A model generated the notes under the pieces. The model was given only the letters and a program-made list of their open reading frames with translations, was not told where the DNA came from and did not search any database. The translations under genes and the position numbers were made by a program. Positions 1 to 8,912 of a stretch of 38,947 nt of DNA are shown piece by piece; the stretch's first letter is position 1, and each line of letters opens with the position of its first letter. Where the stretch lies: NCBI GenBank assembly GCA_013388795.1, contig JACAEP010000023.1:1-38947 (forward strand), given 5' to 3'. This DNA is from Chloroflexota bacterium. GTDB taxonomy: Bacteria > Chloroflexota > Anaerolineae > Anaerolineales > Villigracilaceae.

Positions 1-2
1 AC

Positions 3-1127
<1,125 letters not shown>

Positions 1128-1149
1128 ATCAGGCGAGGAGTAAAACTAC

Positions 1150-1941
1150 ATGGCACACTTAAGAGATAAAGCGTCCGCTCTGGGTCAGGGCGTGGTGATT
1201 TTTGTATATCTGGCAGTCCTGACCCTAATCGAGTTTTTCATTGCGGTAACATTCGAGTCGGTTGCCTTACTGGCGCTGGTGGCGGTCATCAAAGCAGCCC
1301 TGGTCATGTACTATTACATGCACATTTACAAATTGAACGAGAACGATGGCGGCGACGACCCGCATTCGTATGCGTATAAATCAGGGACGAACAGGCTTGG
1401 CTTGTGGTTATTCCTGCTTTCCGATGGCTTCGTATTTGCCGGGTTGTTGGTTGCCCGCATTAATTTACTTGGCTTGACCCGCCCCGAAGCGCTCGACCAG
1501 TTTCTCGGCCTGGCTGTGACCGCGGTTCTGCTCGTTTCATCCTTCTTCATGAATCGCGGTGAGACCGCCATGTCCTATGGTGATGTCAAAGGCTTCATGA
1601 ACAACACCCTCATCACGTTCATCCTTGGGCTGGGATTTTTCCTCGGCGTGGTGTTTGTGGAATGGCCCGAAGCCGCTCATAAAGGGCTGACGGTTGACTT
1701 CGGCAACCCGGCGGCTGGTCCGATGGGCGGCGTGTTTTACATGATGACCGGCATGCATGCCTTCCATGTATTTACCGGCTTGGTCTTCCTTTTCATCGTC
1801 TGGAATAATGCCCGCAAAGGCGTGTATACGACGGAGAAGCGTTTTCCGGTGGAAGCCGCCGCTGTCTATTGGCACTTCGTTGATCTGGTGTGGATCTTCT
1901 TCTACCCAGCCCTCTATTTGATCGGCACGGCAGTCAAATAA
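1150..1941 (+). CDS. ctaE: Cytochrome c oxidase subunit IV-subunit III fusion protein
   Basis: Structural subunits of the same oxidase in one 263-residue polypeptide. Residues 1-62 look like the small prokaryotic subunit IV: two helices, the second ending KAALVMYYYMHI. After a polar linker rich in Asp, Asn and Gly (63-80), residues 81-263 are a five-helix subunit III with RLGLWLFLLSD, GMHAFHVFTGL and YWHFVDLVWIFFYP. The acidic residue that is Glu in most subunit III proteins (LxSE) is Asp92 here. An AGGCGAGGAG Shine-Dalgarno precedes the ATG. In most bacteria subunits III and IV are separate adjacent genes, so the fusion fixes their stoichiometry. A strong hairpin terminator follows directly, so the core structural genes can end here while assembly genes lie beyond. 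The subunit III call is firm; the subunit IV domain call rests on helix pattern and the KAALV..MHI motif. Confidence 0.88.
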   Translation: MAHLRDKASALGQGVVIFVYLAVLTLIEFFIAVTFESVALLALVAVIKAALVMYYYMHIYKLNENDGGDDPHSYAYKSGTNRLGLWLFLLSDGFVFAGLLVARINLLGLTRPEALDQFLGLAVTAVLLVSSFFMNRGETAMSYGDVKGFMNNTLITFILGLGFFLGVVFVEWPEAAHKGLTVDFGNPAAGPMGGVFYMMTGMHAFHVFTGLVFLFIVWNNARKGVYTTEKRFPVEAAAVYWHFVDLVWIFFYPALYLIGTAVK

Positions 1942-1952
1942 GAATGAACATC

Positions 1953-1981
1953 TCCGCCGCCGCAAGGCGGCGGATTTTTTG
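1953..1981 (+). terminator. Intrinsic terminator after the oxidase structural genes
   Basis: A perfect 9-bp GC-rich stem (1953-1961 with 1966-1974) has a GCAA tetraloop and is followed by TTTTTT. It separates oxidase structural genes from the assembly genes. No clear promoter is visible between it and the SCO gene, so partial read-through probably sets a lower level of the assembly factors. Confidence 0.9.
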
Positions 1982-2002
1982 ACGATTAAGAGCAGGTGAG
2001 TT

Positions 2003-2617
2003 ATGGATAAAAAATTGCTGTGGATGGGGGTTGGCATTTTGATTGTTCTGGGAACGGCGGCAACTCTATCCCTTGCGTTTCAAAGCCCGCCTTCGTTTCG
2101 CGGAACGTTGTATGGCCAACCTTTTCCGCCCGCGGCGGATTTTTCCCTGGCAAAGGCAGACGGCTCACAATTCCGTCTGAGCGACCAGCGCGGAAAGATC
2201 GTGCTGTTGTTCTTTGGGTATACCTCCTGCCCGGATGTATGCCCAACCACATTGGCAGAAATGAAATTATTGATGAATGAACTGGGGAACGCTGCCCAAA
2301 ATGTGCAAGTGGTCTTTGTTTCTGTTGACCCAGACCGCGATACGCCCCAGCGCATTCAAGCCTATGCTGGCAATTTTTACCCGTCCTTCCTTGGCTTGAG
2401 CGGTTCGCTGGAAGAACTCGAGCCGATCTGGGAAAACTATTCGATCGCGCGCGAAACCGTTGAAAGCGGCTCGGCATTTGGGGTCATCATTAACCATACT
2501 GCGCGGCTTTTTCTCATAGATGCGCAGGGTCAGATGCGCCTGTCATACGCCTATCAAACTCCAGTGAAGGATATCGCGCACGACATTCAACTTTTGCTAA
2601 AACAGGATCAGCCATGA
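2003..2617 (+). CDS. SCO1/SenC-family copper chaperone
   Basis: Membrane-anchored thioredoxin-fold protein that delivers copper to, or reduces, the CuA site of cytochrome c oxidase. Residues 1-26 form an N-terminal anchor with a short cytoplasmic MDKK. The copper-binding motif CPDVCP has Cys76 and Cys80, and the third ligand is His165 in IINHTARLFLID. The DPDRDTP loop typical of SCO proteins follows the third strand. At 204 residues the length is normal. GCAGGTGAG precedes the ATG. Its stop overlaps the next start as ATGA, so translation of the two is coupled. Context between oxidase subunits and SURF1 supports a role in CuA assembly. Confidence 0.93.
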   Translation: MDKKLLWMGVGILIVLGTAATLSLAFQSPPSFRGTLYGQPFPPAADFSLAKADGSQFRLSDQRGKIVLLFFGYTSCPDVCPTTLAEMKLLMNELGNAAQNVQVVFVSVDPDRDTPQRIQAYAGNFYPSFLGLSGSLEELEPIWENYSIARETVESGSAFGVIINHTARLFLIDAQGQMRLSYAYQTPVKDIAHDIQLLLKQDQP

Positions 2618-3114
2618 ATTTTTCACTCAAACGAATTTTGATTTCGGTTTTGTTGGGGTTGGTTACGGCGGGCATCACCACCGAACTGGCGTATTTTTTC
2701 CTCAAAAAAGAAAACCGCGAGCCAGGCATCATTGAGTTGGTCATTCCCGCAGGGACGGGCGAACGGGTTCGGGCTGGGCAGGCAGCGCCAGATATTCCAC
2801 GCGACCTGCACTTTGTGGTGGGCGATACCTTGCGCGTGATTAATCAGGATAATGAGAATCATCAACTGGGCCCGCTCTGGATTCCGGCGGATGCCTCGGC
2901 AAGTTTGACGCTTGAATCAGAACAAAATATGATCTTCGAATGTTCGTTTCAAACCGGAAATTATCTTGGCGTCACTGTGCAGGAACCGGTCACCTGGCGC
3001 ACACGCATCACTGGTATTTTCTTTGCGGGTTTCCCGTTAGGCGCGATGTTTGCTGTGTACAGCGGCTTGGTCGGTTCGCAAAAGAAAAAGGAAAACAATG
3101 AAGATTCTGCATAA
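2614..3114 (+). CDS. Small two-TM protein with a cupredoxin-like domain, in the oxidase assembly operon
   Basis: I do not recognise a named family. The 166 residues have a membrane segment at 9-29, a soluble beta-rich part at about 38-125, a second membrane segment at 131-153 and a charged tail (KKKENNEDSA). The soluble part resembles a cupredoxin core: VVGDTLRVINQDNENHQLG carries His83 where the first copper ligand sits, and FECSFQTGNYLG carries Cys110 near the second. The following His and Met of a blue-copper site are not evident, so any metal site would be non-standard. The gene overlaps the SCO gene by ATGA and SURF1 by 17 nt, so it is very probably co-translated with them. A role in copper handling or CuA/CuB assembly is inferred from fold and position only. 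Confidence 0.72.
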   Translation: MNFSLKRILISVLLGLVTAGITTELAYFFLKKENREPGIIELVIPAGTGERVRAGQAAPDIPRDLHFVVGDTLRVINQDNENHQLGPLWIPADASASLTLESEQNMIFECSFQTGNYLGVTVQEPVTWRTRITGIFFAGFPLGAMFAVYSGLVGSQKKKENNEDSA

Positions 3115-3838
3115 GATGTTTTCCCTCCAGTGGTTATTCACCACCTTGTTGGTCATTGCAGGCGCAGGCATCTGCGTACGCCTCGGCATCTGGCAGTTGG
3201 ACAGGCTGGAGCAGCGCCGCGCTTTTAATGCGCAGGTCGCCAGCATGCGCGCCAGCGAGCCATTGGACTTAAACACAACCCTGCCTGAAGAGATCGACAC
3301 AATGGAATGGCGGGCGGTGACGGTCACAGGCGAATATGATTTTGCGAATCAGATGGCATTGCGGAATCAATACAACGATGGCATGTATGGCTTTCATTTG
3401 ATCACTCCGCTTCTTTTTGACGGCGGGGCTGTTCTGGTGAACCGCGGCTGGATTCCCGCCGAAAGCGACTCGCAACCCGCAGACTGGCGCGTGTATGATG
3501 AGCCGGGGGTTGTAACGGTCGCAGGGCAGATTCGGCTTGGGCAGGGCAAACCAGCCTTTGGCGGAGTCGCTGATGCGCTGCCTGCGGACGGGAAGCCGCT
3601 TTGGGTGTGGAATAATCTCGACGTGAGGATGATCTCGTCGCAGATGCCGTACCCCATCCTTGATGTTTTTATTCAGCCCAATGCAGGTGAAGATACCGAA
3701 CCGCCCATTCCCTATCAGCCAGTTATTGAATTGACGGAAGGCCCGCATTTCGGGTATGCTTTGCAATGGTTCGCGTTCGCCGCGATTTTGTTTTTGGGTT
3801 ACCCGTTCTATTTGCGGAAACAGGATATGACCAGATGA
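3098..3838 (+). CDS. SURF1-family cytochrome c oxidase assembly protein
   Basis: Membrane protein needed for correct heme a/a3 insertion into oxidase subunit I. It has the SURF1 layout: an N-terminal membrane helix (about 11-27), RLGIWQLDRLEQRRAFN right after it, a periplasmic domain with VLVNRGWIP, and a C-terminal helix (FGYALQWFAFAAILFLGYPFY). I place the start at ATG 3098, preceded by AAAAAGGAAAA, giving 246 residues. An upstream in-frame start at 3050 would add 16 residues wholly inside the preceding gene and is less likely. The stop overlaps the next start (ATGA at 3835). Order SCO, cupredoxin-like protein, SURF1, heme synthase makes a compact oxidase-maturation unit. Confidence 0.9.
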   Translation: MKILHKMFSLQWLFTTLLVIAGAGICVRLGIWQLDRLEQRRAFNAQVASMRASEPLDLNTTLPEEIDTMEWRAVTVTGEYDFANQMALRNQYNDGMYGFHLITPLLFDGGAVLVNRGWIPAESDSQPADWRVYDEPGVVTVAGQIRLGQGKPAFGGVADALPADGKPLWVWNNLDVRMISSQMPYPILDVFIQPNAGEDTEPPIPYQPVIELTEGPHFGYALQWFAFAAILFLGYPFYLRKQDMTR

Positions 3839-5151
3839 AATATTCGTTGAAGACCTCTTTTGCCCGCCAGACGGCGTTATGGGTACTGGCTGTCTTTTCT
3901 TTGACGGTGGTGGGGCGCTTGGTGACAATCACCGGCGCGACGTTTGTCTGCCTGGGGTGGCCCGTTTGTGTTCCAACTGCTCCGCTAGGTTACTTAAAGT
4001 TAGTGCATTTGGCATTGGTGGGCATTGCTTCATTGGTGATGATCTCAGTTTGGCGCAAAGCATGGCATGAGCAGCGTCACCATACAGTTCTCCTCCCATT
4101 GACGACCGTGACAGGCGTCCTGTTCATGGGACAGGCGTTTGTAGGCGCCATTGAGGTAACACGACAATTTCCCACACATATTGTGGTTCTCCACACATTG
4201 ACGGCGGTTGCGCTTTGGATCTCGCTGGCAACGCTGGCCTTTGTTTCGGGTATGCTTGAAAAGGATGGGGTTGCAGATTATCCGTTCGATTGGCGGCAGC
4301 GCGTAAAAGACTTTTTCGTTTTGTCCAAGCCGTTGATCGTGGCGTTATTGCTGGTGACGACGTATGGCGGGTTGGCGGCGGGCGGCAAAGCCTGGCCCTC
4401 GGCAGAACTGACGTTTTGGACTCTGTTTGGCGGCGCGTTGGCGGCGGCTGGGTCGAGCGCGTTGAATCAATACATTGACCGCGAACTGGATAAAAACATG
4501 CAGCGCACGTCCAAACGCCCGCTGGCAGAGGGGCGCTTAACCCCGGCAGAGGGGCTTTCGTATGGGCTGGCATTATGCCTGATCAGTTATTATGTGATGG
4601 CGGGGTACGTGAACTTTCTTGCCGCGCTGCTTTCGCTGGCGGGTATTTTTTATTATGTGTTCTTTTATAGCGTCTGGCTGAAGAAGGCAACCGTGCAGAA
4701 TATCGTCATTGGCGGCGGCGCGGGGGCGATTCCGCCGATGGTGGGCTGGGCGGCTGCCACAGGCGAGCTGAGCCTCGCGGCGTGGATCCTCTTTGCTATT
4801 ATCTTCATGTGGACCCCTCCGCATTTTTGGGCGCTGGCGATTGTCCGCAAGAATGATTATGCCCGCGCCGGTGTGCCGATGCTGCCGGTGGTGGAAGGCG
4901 AAGAGAAGACCCGCAAACAGATTTTGATCTATACCGTTGAGTTGATTGCTGTTACGATGTTGCTGCCCATCTTCAGTCTGGCTGGGACGATCTATCTGGT
5001 TTCGGCTGCGGTCTTGGGCGCCTTTCTGTTCTATGCGGCTTGGCGGGTTTTCCGGGTTGGCGGCAACAAGGTGGCGTGGACGATGTATCGCTGGTCGAGC
5101 ATGTATCTGGCGTTCATCTTTCTGGCGCTGATCTTGGATTCGGTGTTGTAA
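3835..5151 (+). CDS. ctaB: Heme A synthase (N-terminal half)-protoheme IX farnesyltransferase fusion
   Basis: Two activities of the heme O/heme A pathway appear joined in one 438-residue membrane protein. Residues 1-140 match only the first four-helix half of CtaA/COX15: a cysteine pair C39-x5-C45 in the first outer loop, and His58 and His120 at the expected heme-ligand positions. The conserved glutamate three residues before the first His is Lys55. From about 157 to the end is a complete CtaB prenyltransferase: KPLIVALLL, the Asp-rich motif N211-x3-D215-x3-D219 in QYIDRELDKNMQRT, and the second conserved loop VWLKKATVQNIVIGGGAGAIPP. The CtaB half should convert heme B to heme O with farnesyl diphosphate. 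Whether the half-size CtaA part makes heme A is unclear. ATG 3835 overlaps the SURF1 stop and ends the operon before a hairpin. Confidence 0.9.
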   Translation: MKYSLKTSFARQTALWVLAVFSLTVVGRLVTITGATFVCLGWPVCVPTAPLGYLKLVHLALVGIASLVMISVWRKAWHEQRHHTVLLPLTTVTGVLFMGQAFVGAIEVTRQFPTHIVVLHTLTAVALWISLATLAFVSGMLEKDGVADYPFDWRQRVKDFFVLSKPLIVALLLVTTYGGLAAGGKAWPSAELTFWTLFGGALAAAGSSALNQYIDRELDKNMQRTSKRPLAEGRLTPAEGLSYGLALCLISYYVMAGYVNFLAALLSLAGIFYYVFFYSVWLKKATVQNIVIGGGAGAIPPMVGWAAATGELSLAAWILFAIIFMWTPPHFWALAIVRKNDYARAGVPMLPVVEGEEKTRKQILIYTVELIAVTMLLPIFSLAGTIYLVSAAVLGAFLFYAAWRVFRVGGNKVAWTMYRWSSMYLAFIFLALILDSVL

Positions 5152-5167
5152 ATTTCTTTGAAAAGCG

Positions 5168-5201
5168 AAAGGGTCACGAAGATTTTTCTTCGTGACCCTT
5201 T
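5168..5201. terminator. Bidirectional terminator between convergent genes
   Basis: Perfect 15-bp stem (5168-5182 with 5187-5201), TTTT loop, A-rich on one side and T-rich on the other, so it can stop transcripts from both strands. It lies between the heme synthase stop and the stop of the minus-strand membrane protein. Confidence 0.93.
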
Positions 5202-5202
5202 T

Positions 5203-6684
5203 TTATTTTCTTATGATGATTGCGGTTTCATCCTTATATAGAATTTCCCAACCATTTTGCGCTAATGCTTCTGCAAGTGGAGAGTTTGACTCGACGATCG
5301 CCCAGTCTATGGCGTATTTTTCGAGAATGCCTTGCCAGCCTTGTGAAAGAGAGATCACCGCCTCATATTCACGGGTGAGAGACTCTCCGTAGAAATCAGT
5401 TTGCCCGTCGATGAAGACGCGGTAGTCGGGATAGGCCCGATAAAGTAGGTATCCGCCCCACGGGAAATGATTAAACATATTGCCGGTTTGTGGGTTTGCC
5501 AGCAGCCAATCCACAGATTGGACGGGGAAAACGGCTGGGTCATAGCGATTCCCGGCTTGTGCAGTATCGAGTGAGACGCCACGTGTCAACTTCAGCCCTA
5601 ATGCAAAGACTACCACAGCAGACCAAACGCCGCTTTTGAGTTGATCTTCCACTTTGCTTAATCGATCTTGAAAGCGTGTTAGAGCGGTGAGTGAATTGGT
5701 TTGGATATGAAGAAGATAGGCAAATATTGGGACGGAAAGCATTGCGAATAAAGGAATGTTACGCATGCTGAAGAGCGACATAAACGTCCAGCCTGCCATC
5801 AAAAGCGCATCGCGCAGAGGCAGTGTTTTGCGGGCGCTAAGGCTGAGCAACCCATAAACGATCATAAAAGCAAATGGCCACATGGCGGGGTCTTGAAAAT
5901 TGGGCGGCATGTATTCGACAGTGTGACTGGTCAGATATCTATTGCGGATGTAGCCAATGGACGTCGTCCACAGCAGATAGCCAGATGGGTTGATCAAGGT
6001 CACAGCGAAGGAGGACGCGCCGATTAGGGCGAGTTGTTTGCCTTTTTTCCAATCCACAACCTCTCTGCGCGTTTGAACCATCCATTCAAAGAAATGCGCG
6101 CCCCATACCACGAACCCAGCTATGAAAGCGCCGTGTGTGTTTGCCCAGAGCAGCATCAGCGCTGGGAAAAATATCAGGCAGATGGGTTTCTCCGTGTGAA
6201 GTTTTTCCAGTTGATAAGACCAGAGCGAAAGGAACAACAGTGTGAAGATATGCGGGCGCGCCAGCCAATGGATGCTCGACGCAACTGCCGCCCATACCAG
6301 GATAACCGCCGCGATCAGCAGCGGCGCGCCGCGCTCAGTTGACTCTTTGAATTTGATTGCAAATGCCAAACTAATGATCATCGCCGTCAACAATACTGGA
6401 CCATTCAATCCCAGCCACCGATCTGAGATGGCAAATGCAATCTGGGCGATCCACTCATGTGGAACGAGACTCTCGCCTTCCATGCTGTGCGAAAATACAT
6501 CTCGGACCGGTATTGTCCCTTCCTGTATCATGTAGTTACCAATGGCGATATGCCTGCCGAGGTCGCCATCAAGGTTGAAGAGCCGGGGGCCATAAAGCAG
6601 GACACTTGCAAAAATGGCGATAAAAAGCATATCGCTGAGTTTTGGCAGAACGTAAGGAGTGAATGAGAATTTTATCGGAAGCAT
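5203..6684 (-). CDS. Multi-pass membrane protein, GT-C glycosyltransferase-like
   Basis: Function not known. The 493-residue protein has about ten hydrophobic segments and a soluble C-terminal domain of about 100 residues. The first outer loop holds LDGDLGRHIAIGNYMIQEG followed by IPVRDVFSHS, an acidic loop after helix 1 as in GT-C type glycosyltransferases that use polyprenyl-linked sugars. The C-terminal part (YRVFIDGQTDFYGE, then WAIVESNSPLAEAL) resembles the end of large uncharacterised bacterial membrane proteins with the same opening motif. The start is ATG 6684 (MLPIKFSF): the longer start at 6723 falls inside the 13-bp hairpin that ends the upstream rpoD message. Transferase activity is inference from topology and one motif; the ORF is certain. 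Confidence 0.75.
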   Translation of the reverse strand: MLPIKFSFTPYVLPKLSDMLFIAIFASVLLYGPRLFNLDGDLGRHIAIGNYMIQEGTIPVRDVFSHSMEGESLVPHEWIAQIAFAISDRWLGLNGPVLLTAMIISLAFAIKFKESTERGAPLLIAAVILVWAAVASSIHWLARPHIFTLLFLSLWSYQLEKLHTEKPICLIFFPALMLLWANTHGAFIAGFVVWGAHFFEWMVQTRREVVDWKKGKQLALIGASSFAVTLINPSGYLLWTTSIGYIRNRYLTSHTVEYMPPNFQDPAMWPFAFMIVYGLLSLSARKTLPLRDALLMAGWTFMSLFSMRNIPLFAMLSVPIFAYLLHIQTNSLTALTRFQDRLSKVEDQLKSGVWSAVVVFALGLKLTRGVSLDTAQAGNRYDPAVFPVQSVDWLLANPQTGNMFNHFPWGGYLLYRAYPDYRVFIDGQTDFYGESLTREYEAVISLSQGWQGILEKYAIDWAIVESNSPLAEALAQNGWEILYKDETAIIIRK

Positions 6685-6697
6685 GGCGCCCCTAATG

Positions 6698-6728
6698 ACA
6701 AAATGGGCAAATACCTTGCCCATTTTGT
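6698..6728 (-). terminator. Hairpin terminator downstream of rpoD
   Basis: Perfect 13-bp stem (6698-6710 with 6716-6728), 5-nt loop, starting 17 nt beyond the rpoD stop on the minus strand. The 3' arm reads TTGCCCATTTTGT, with its U-rich part inside the stem. It covers the alternative upstream start of the next gene, which decides that start. Confidence 0.75.
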
Positions 6729-6744
6729 ATATTGGTTTCTGTTT

Positions 6745-7962
6745 TTACTCGCCCAAATAATCGCGCAGTTTACGGCGAATCGACGGGTGGCGCAGGCGGC
6801 TGAGGGCTTGCGCTTCGATCTGCCGGACGCGCTCGCGGGTGACGCCCATTTTGCGTCCCACTTCTTCGAGGGTATAGGCTTGACCGTCGAGCAAGCCGTA
6901 GCGCAGCTGCAAAATGCGCACTTCACGCGGGGGCAATCCGTTGAGCACTTCGCCCAGATGTTCGCGCAGAAGATTGTAGGTGGCGGTATCGTCGGGCGGA
7001 GGGGCTTCGTCATCTTCGATGAAATCGCCAAGCACCGAATCTTCTTCGTCATCTGTTGGGGTTTCGAGCGACAGCGGACGGCGCGCCACCTGGATCATGT
7101 TTTCCACTTTCTTGGGGGGCACATCCAGCGCATCGGCGAGTTCTTCCACACTCGGTTCACGCCCAAGGCGCTGCGTCAACTGATGCTGAACCCGCAGGAG
7201 TTTGTTGATCTGGTCGCCCATGTGGACCGGCACGCGGATGGTGCGCCCCTGGTCGGCGATGGCGCGGGTCACAGCCTGACGGATCCACCATGTCGCATAG
7301 GTCGAGAACTTGTGACCACGGCGGTAGTCGAATTTTTTGGTGGCGCGGATGAGACCGATATTGCCTTCCTGGATCAGGTCAAGGAAGGGCACGCCGCGTC
7401 CCATATATTTTTTTGCGACGGAAATCACCAAACGCGAATTTGCCGTAATGAGGTGTTCACGAGCCGCCCAGCCGTCTTCAATGAAGCGGCGCAGTTCGAG
7501 GCGGCGTTTCGGAGAGGCATTCCCTGTGGCTAGTTCTTCGCGGGCAGACCGGCCGCGCTCGATGCGCTGGGCAAGTTGAACTTCCTCCGTGGCAGTGAGC
7601 AGCGGCACACGGCTGACCTCTTTGAGATACAAGCCGATGGTATCGTCTGTGTCAATGTTGGCAAGGTAGTCGTCGAGGGCAAGGTCGGGTTCGGGTTCGG
7701 CTTCACCGCTTTCTTCCACAGCCACCAATTCATCTTCGGTGGGTTCGGGCATCATGCTTTCTTCTACAAATGGAATGCCCGCACTCAGGAGCGCCGAAAA
7801 CGCTTCTTCCAGCTGTTCCACATCCTGCTCGGCTTCGGGGAAGAAGTGCAAAATATCATCGAGGGTTACAAAAGATTTTTGCCGCCCCAGTTCGATCAAT
7901 CGCGCTATTGCAGAATATTCTTCTTCGTCATCTTCGTTGATCAGGATCTTATCTACATCCAT
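6745..7962 (-). CDS. rpoD: RNA polymerase primary sigma factor (sigma-70/SigA)
   Basis: Housekeeping sigma factor, 405 residues. The N-terminus (1-95) is acidic, a short version of region 1.1 of the RpoD family. Region 1.2 starts at [18 protein letters not shown]. Region 2 contains [24 protein letters not shown], then [20 protein letters not shown] with [14 protein letters not shown] for -10 recognition. Region 3 follows ([22 protein letters not shown]). Region 4.2 has the helix-turn-helix [20 protein letters not shown] for -35 recognition. All parts of a group 1 factor are present and uninterrupted. It has its own promoter (8009-8037) and a hairpin downstream. The -10 elements across this window (TATAAT, TATTCT) fit recognition by such a factor. 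Group 1 rather than group 2 status is inferred from the complete region 1 and the likely single-gene unit. Confidence 0.96.
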   Translation of the reverse strand: MDVDKILINEDDEEEYSAIARLIELGRQKSFVTLDDILHFFPEAEQDVEQLEEAFSALLSAGIPFVEESMMPEPTEDELVAVEESGEAEPEPDLALDDYLANIDTDDTIGLYLKEVSRVPLLTATEEVQLAQRIERGRSAREELATGNASPKRRLELRRFIEDGWAAREHLITANSRLVISVAKKYMGRGVPFLDLIQEGNIGLIRATKKFDYRRGHKFSTYATWWIRQAVTRAIADQGRTIRVPVHMGDQINKLLRVQHQLTQRLGREPSVEELADALDVPPKKVENMIQVARRPLSLETPTDDEEDSVLGDFIEDDEAPPPDDTATYNLLREHLGEVLNGLPPREVRILQLRYGLLDGQAYTLEEVGRKMGVTRERVRQIEAQALSRLRHPSIRRKLRDYLGE

Positions 7963-8008
7963 TCACGCATCCAACTTTCAATAAGTATTTGTCTTACAAC
8001 CCAAAAAT

Positions 8009-8037
8009 AGAATACACGTTTTCTTAATGAAAAGCAA
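8009..8037 (-). promoter_or_regulatory. Sigma-70 promoter of rpoD
   Basis: Read on the minus strand: TTGCTT (8037-8032), a 17-bp spacer, then TATTCT (8014-8009). The predicted start near 8002 leaves a leader of about 40 nt before the rpoD ATG. Four of six bases match the consensus in the -35 and five in the -10. Confidence 0.7.
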
Positions 8038-8052
8038 TAGGCTTATGCCTAT
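8037..8052. promoter_or_regulatory. Palindrome abutting the rpoD -35 element
   Basis: ATAGGC-TTAT-GCCTAT, a perfect 6+6 inverted repeat that touches the -35 hexamer of the rpoD promoter. The position suits an operator or an activator site. It could also be a weak hairpin in read-through RNA from the upstream operon. No protein can be named. Confidence 0.35.
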
Positions 8053-8101
8053 CAGATGTCTTGCAACGTTTTTGTATTACTTTTGTTTCGCCAACATGCA
8101 A

Positions 8102-8136
8102 TTGCCGACGGCAGGGATGTTCACTGCCGCCGGCAA
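8102..8136 (-). terminator. Hairpin downstream of the Gld-like exporter operon
   Basis: Inverted repeat with 12 of 13 pairs (8102-8114 with 8124-8136) and a 9-nt loop, 27 nt after the DUF4340 stop on the minus strand. It is GC-rich but lacks a U-tract, so it may act as an RNA 3' end stabiliser or a weak terminator. Confidence 0.5.
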
Positions 8137-8162
8137 GGGAGGACAAACGGGCGGGCGCTTGC

Positions 8163-8909
8163 TTATGGCGTCGGAGACGCTTCCGGCGCGGACGAGGTTT
8201 CGGTGGCAGGAACAGGTGTGGCTGTGGGGAGAGGCGTTGATGTCGCTGTCGCTGTCGGGATGGGAGTGGGAGTGTTCAGGTATGGGGGAGTCGTCACCAG
8301 GTTGGTGAGGGCGCTGATCCCGCTCAGGGCTGCCACATAGATCTTGCCGTCATCGGTGCGCACGTAGTAACCGCTGTTGGTGGGGGTTTTGTCGCCAATT
8401 TCCAAAACGCGGGTTGTGCCGTCTTCGAAGCCGATGGTCATGATGAAGGCGGGGGCGTCCAGCCCGAAGATGGATGGGTCGCTGGTGTTTTCGATGGGGT
8501 CAATGATCCGCAGGGCAGTGATTTGGGACGCCGCCGCCTCAGACAAGCCCTGGTCTGCTTCGACCTCGTCAGGCTGGGTCAACACCCAGGCATTCTTCTC
8601 ATTTCGTTCGAGCGCAACGGTTTGACCTTCTGCTGGCTTAACCTCGATGCTGTTCACGATTGCATCCTGCGCGAAGAGAAAACTTTCCTCAGCCGCCGGT
8701 GTGGACTCTGCTTCTGCTGCGGTTTCTGCCTGTTGATTCAAGTAAATGGCGGCGCCGATGACTGCGGCAAGCGCGATCAGTGCGATGAATGTGGTGGGGC
8801 GAAACGCAGACTTTACCGGGCGTTTGGGCTCCGCTGCAGCGCGCTGGGTGGTTTTTCTTGCGCGAACAGGCTTGGTTCTTTTGGTATTTTTTGTTGTTTG
8901 GGTAGCCAT
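8163..8909 (-). CDS. DUF4340-domain membrane-anchored protein of a Gld-like ABC exporter
   Basis: Last gene of a four-gene ABC export operon. The 248-residue protein has a very basic N-terminus (TTKNTKRTKPVRARKTTQR), one membrane helix (about 43-61), then a DUF4340-like outer domain: VNSIEVKPAEG, WVLTQPDEVEADQGLSEAA, LRIIDPIENTSDPSIFGLD, VLEIGDKTPTNSGYYVRTDD. It ends in a low-complexity Pro/Thr/Ala/Ser tail of about 40 residues that would lie outside the membrane. It starts 3 nt after the GldG stop with a GAGGATAAGG Shine-Dalgarno. DUF4340 proteins usually accompany GldG-type proteins, as here. The biochemical role is unknown. The tail is unusual and looks like a wall or surface linker. Confidence 0.82.
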   Translation of the reverse strand: MATQTTKNTKRTKPVRARKTTQRAAAEPKRPVKSAFRPTTFIALIALAAVIGAAIYLNQQAETAAEAESTPAAEESFLFAQDAIVNSIEVKPAEGQTVALERNEKNAWVLTQPDEVEADQGLSEAAASQITALRIIDPIENTSDPSIFGLDAPAFIMTIGFEDGTTRVLEIGDKTPTNSGYYVRTDDGKIYVAALSGISALTNLVTTPPYLNTPTPIPTATATSTPLPTATPVPATETSSAPEASPTP

Positions 8910-8912
8910 GCC

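Noticed and set aside
6685-6723. 13-residue N-terminal extension of the minus-strand membrane protein
   Set aside because: The codons coincide with the rpoD terminator stem, so the shorter start at 6684 is favoured.
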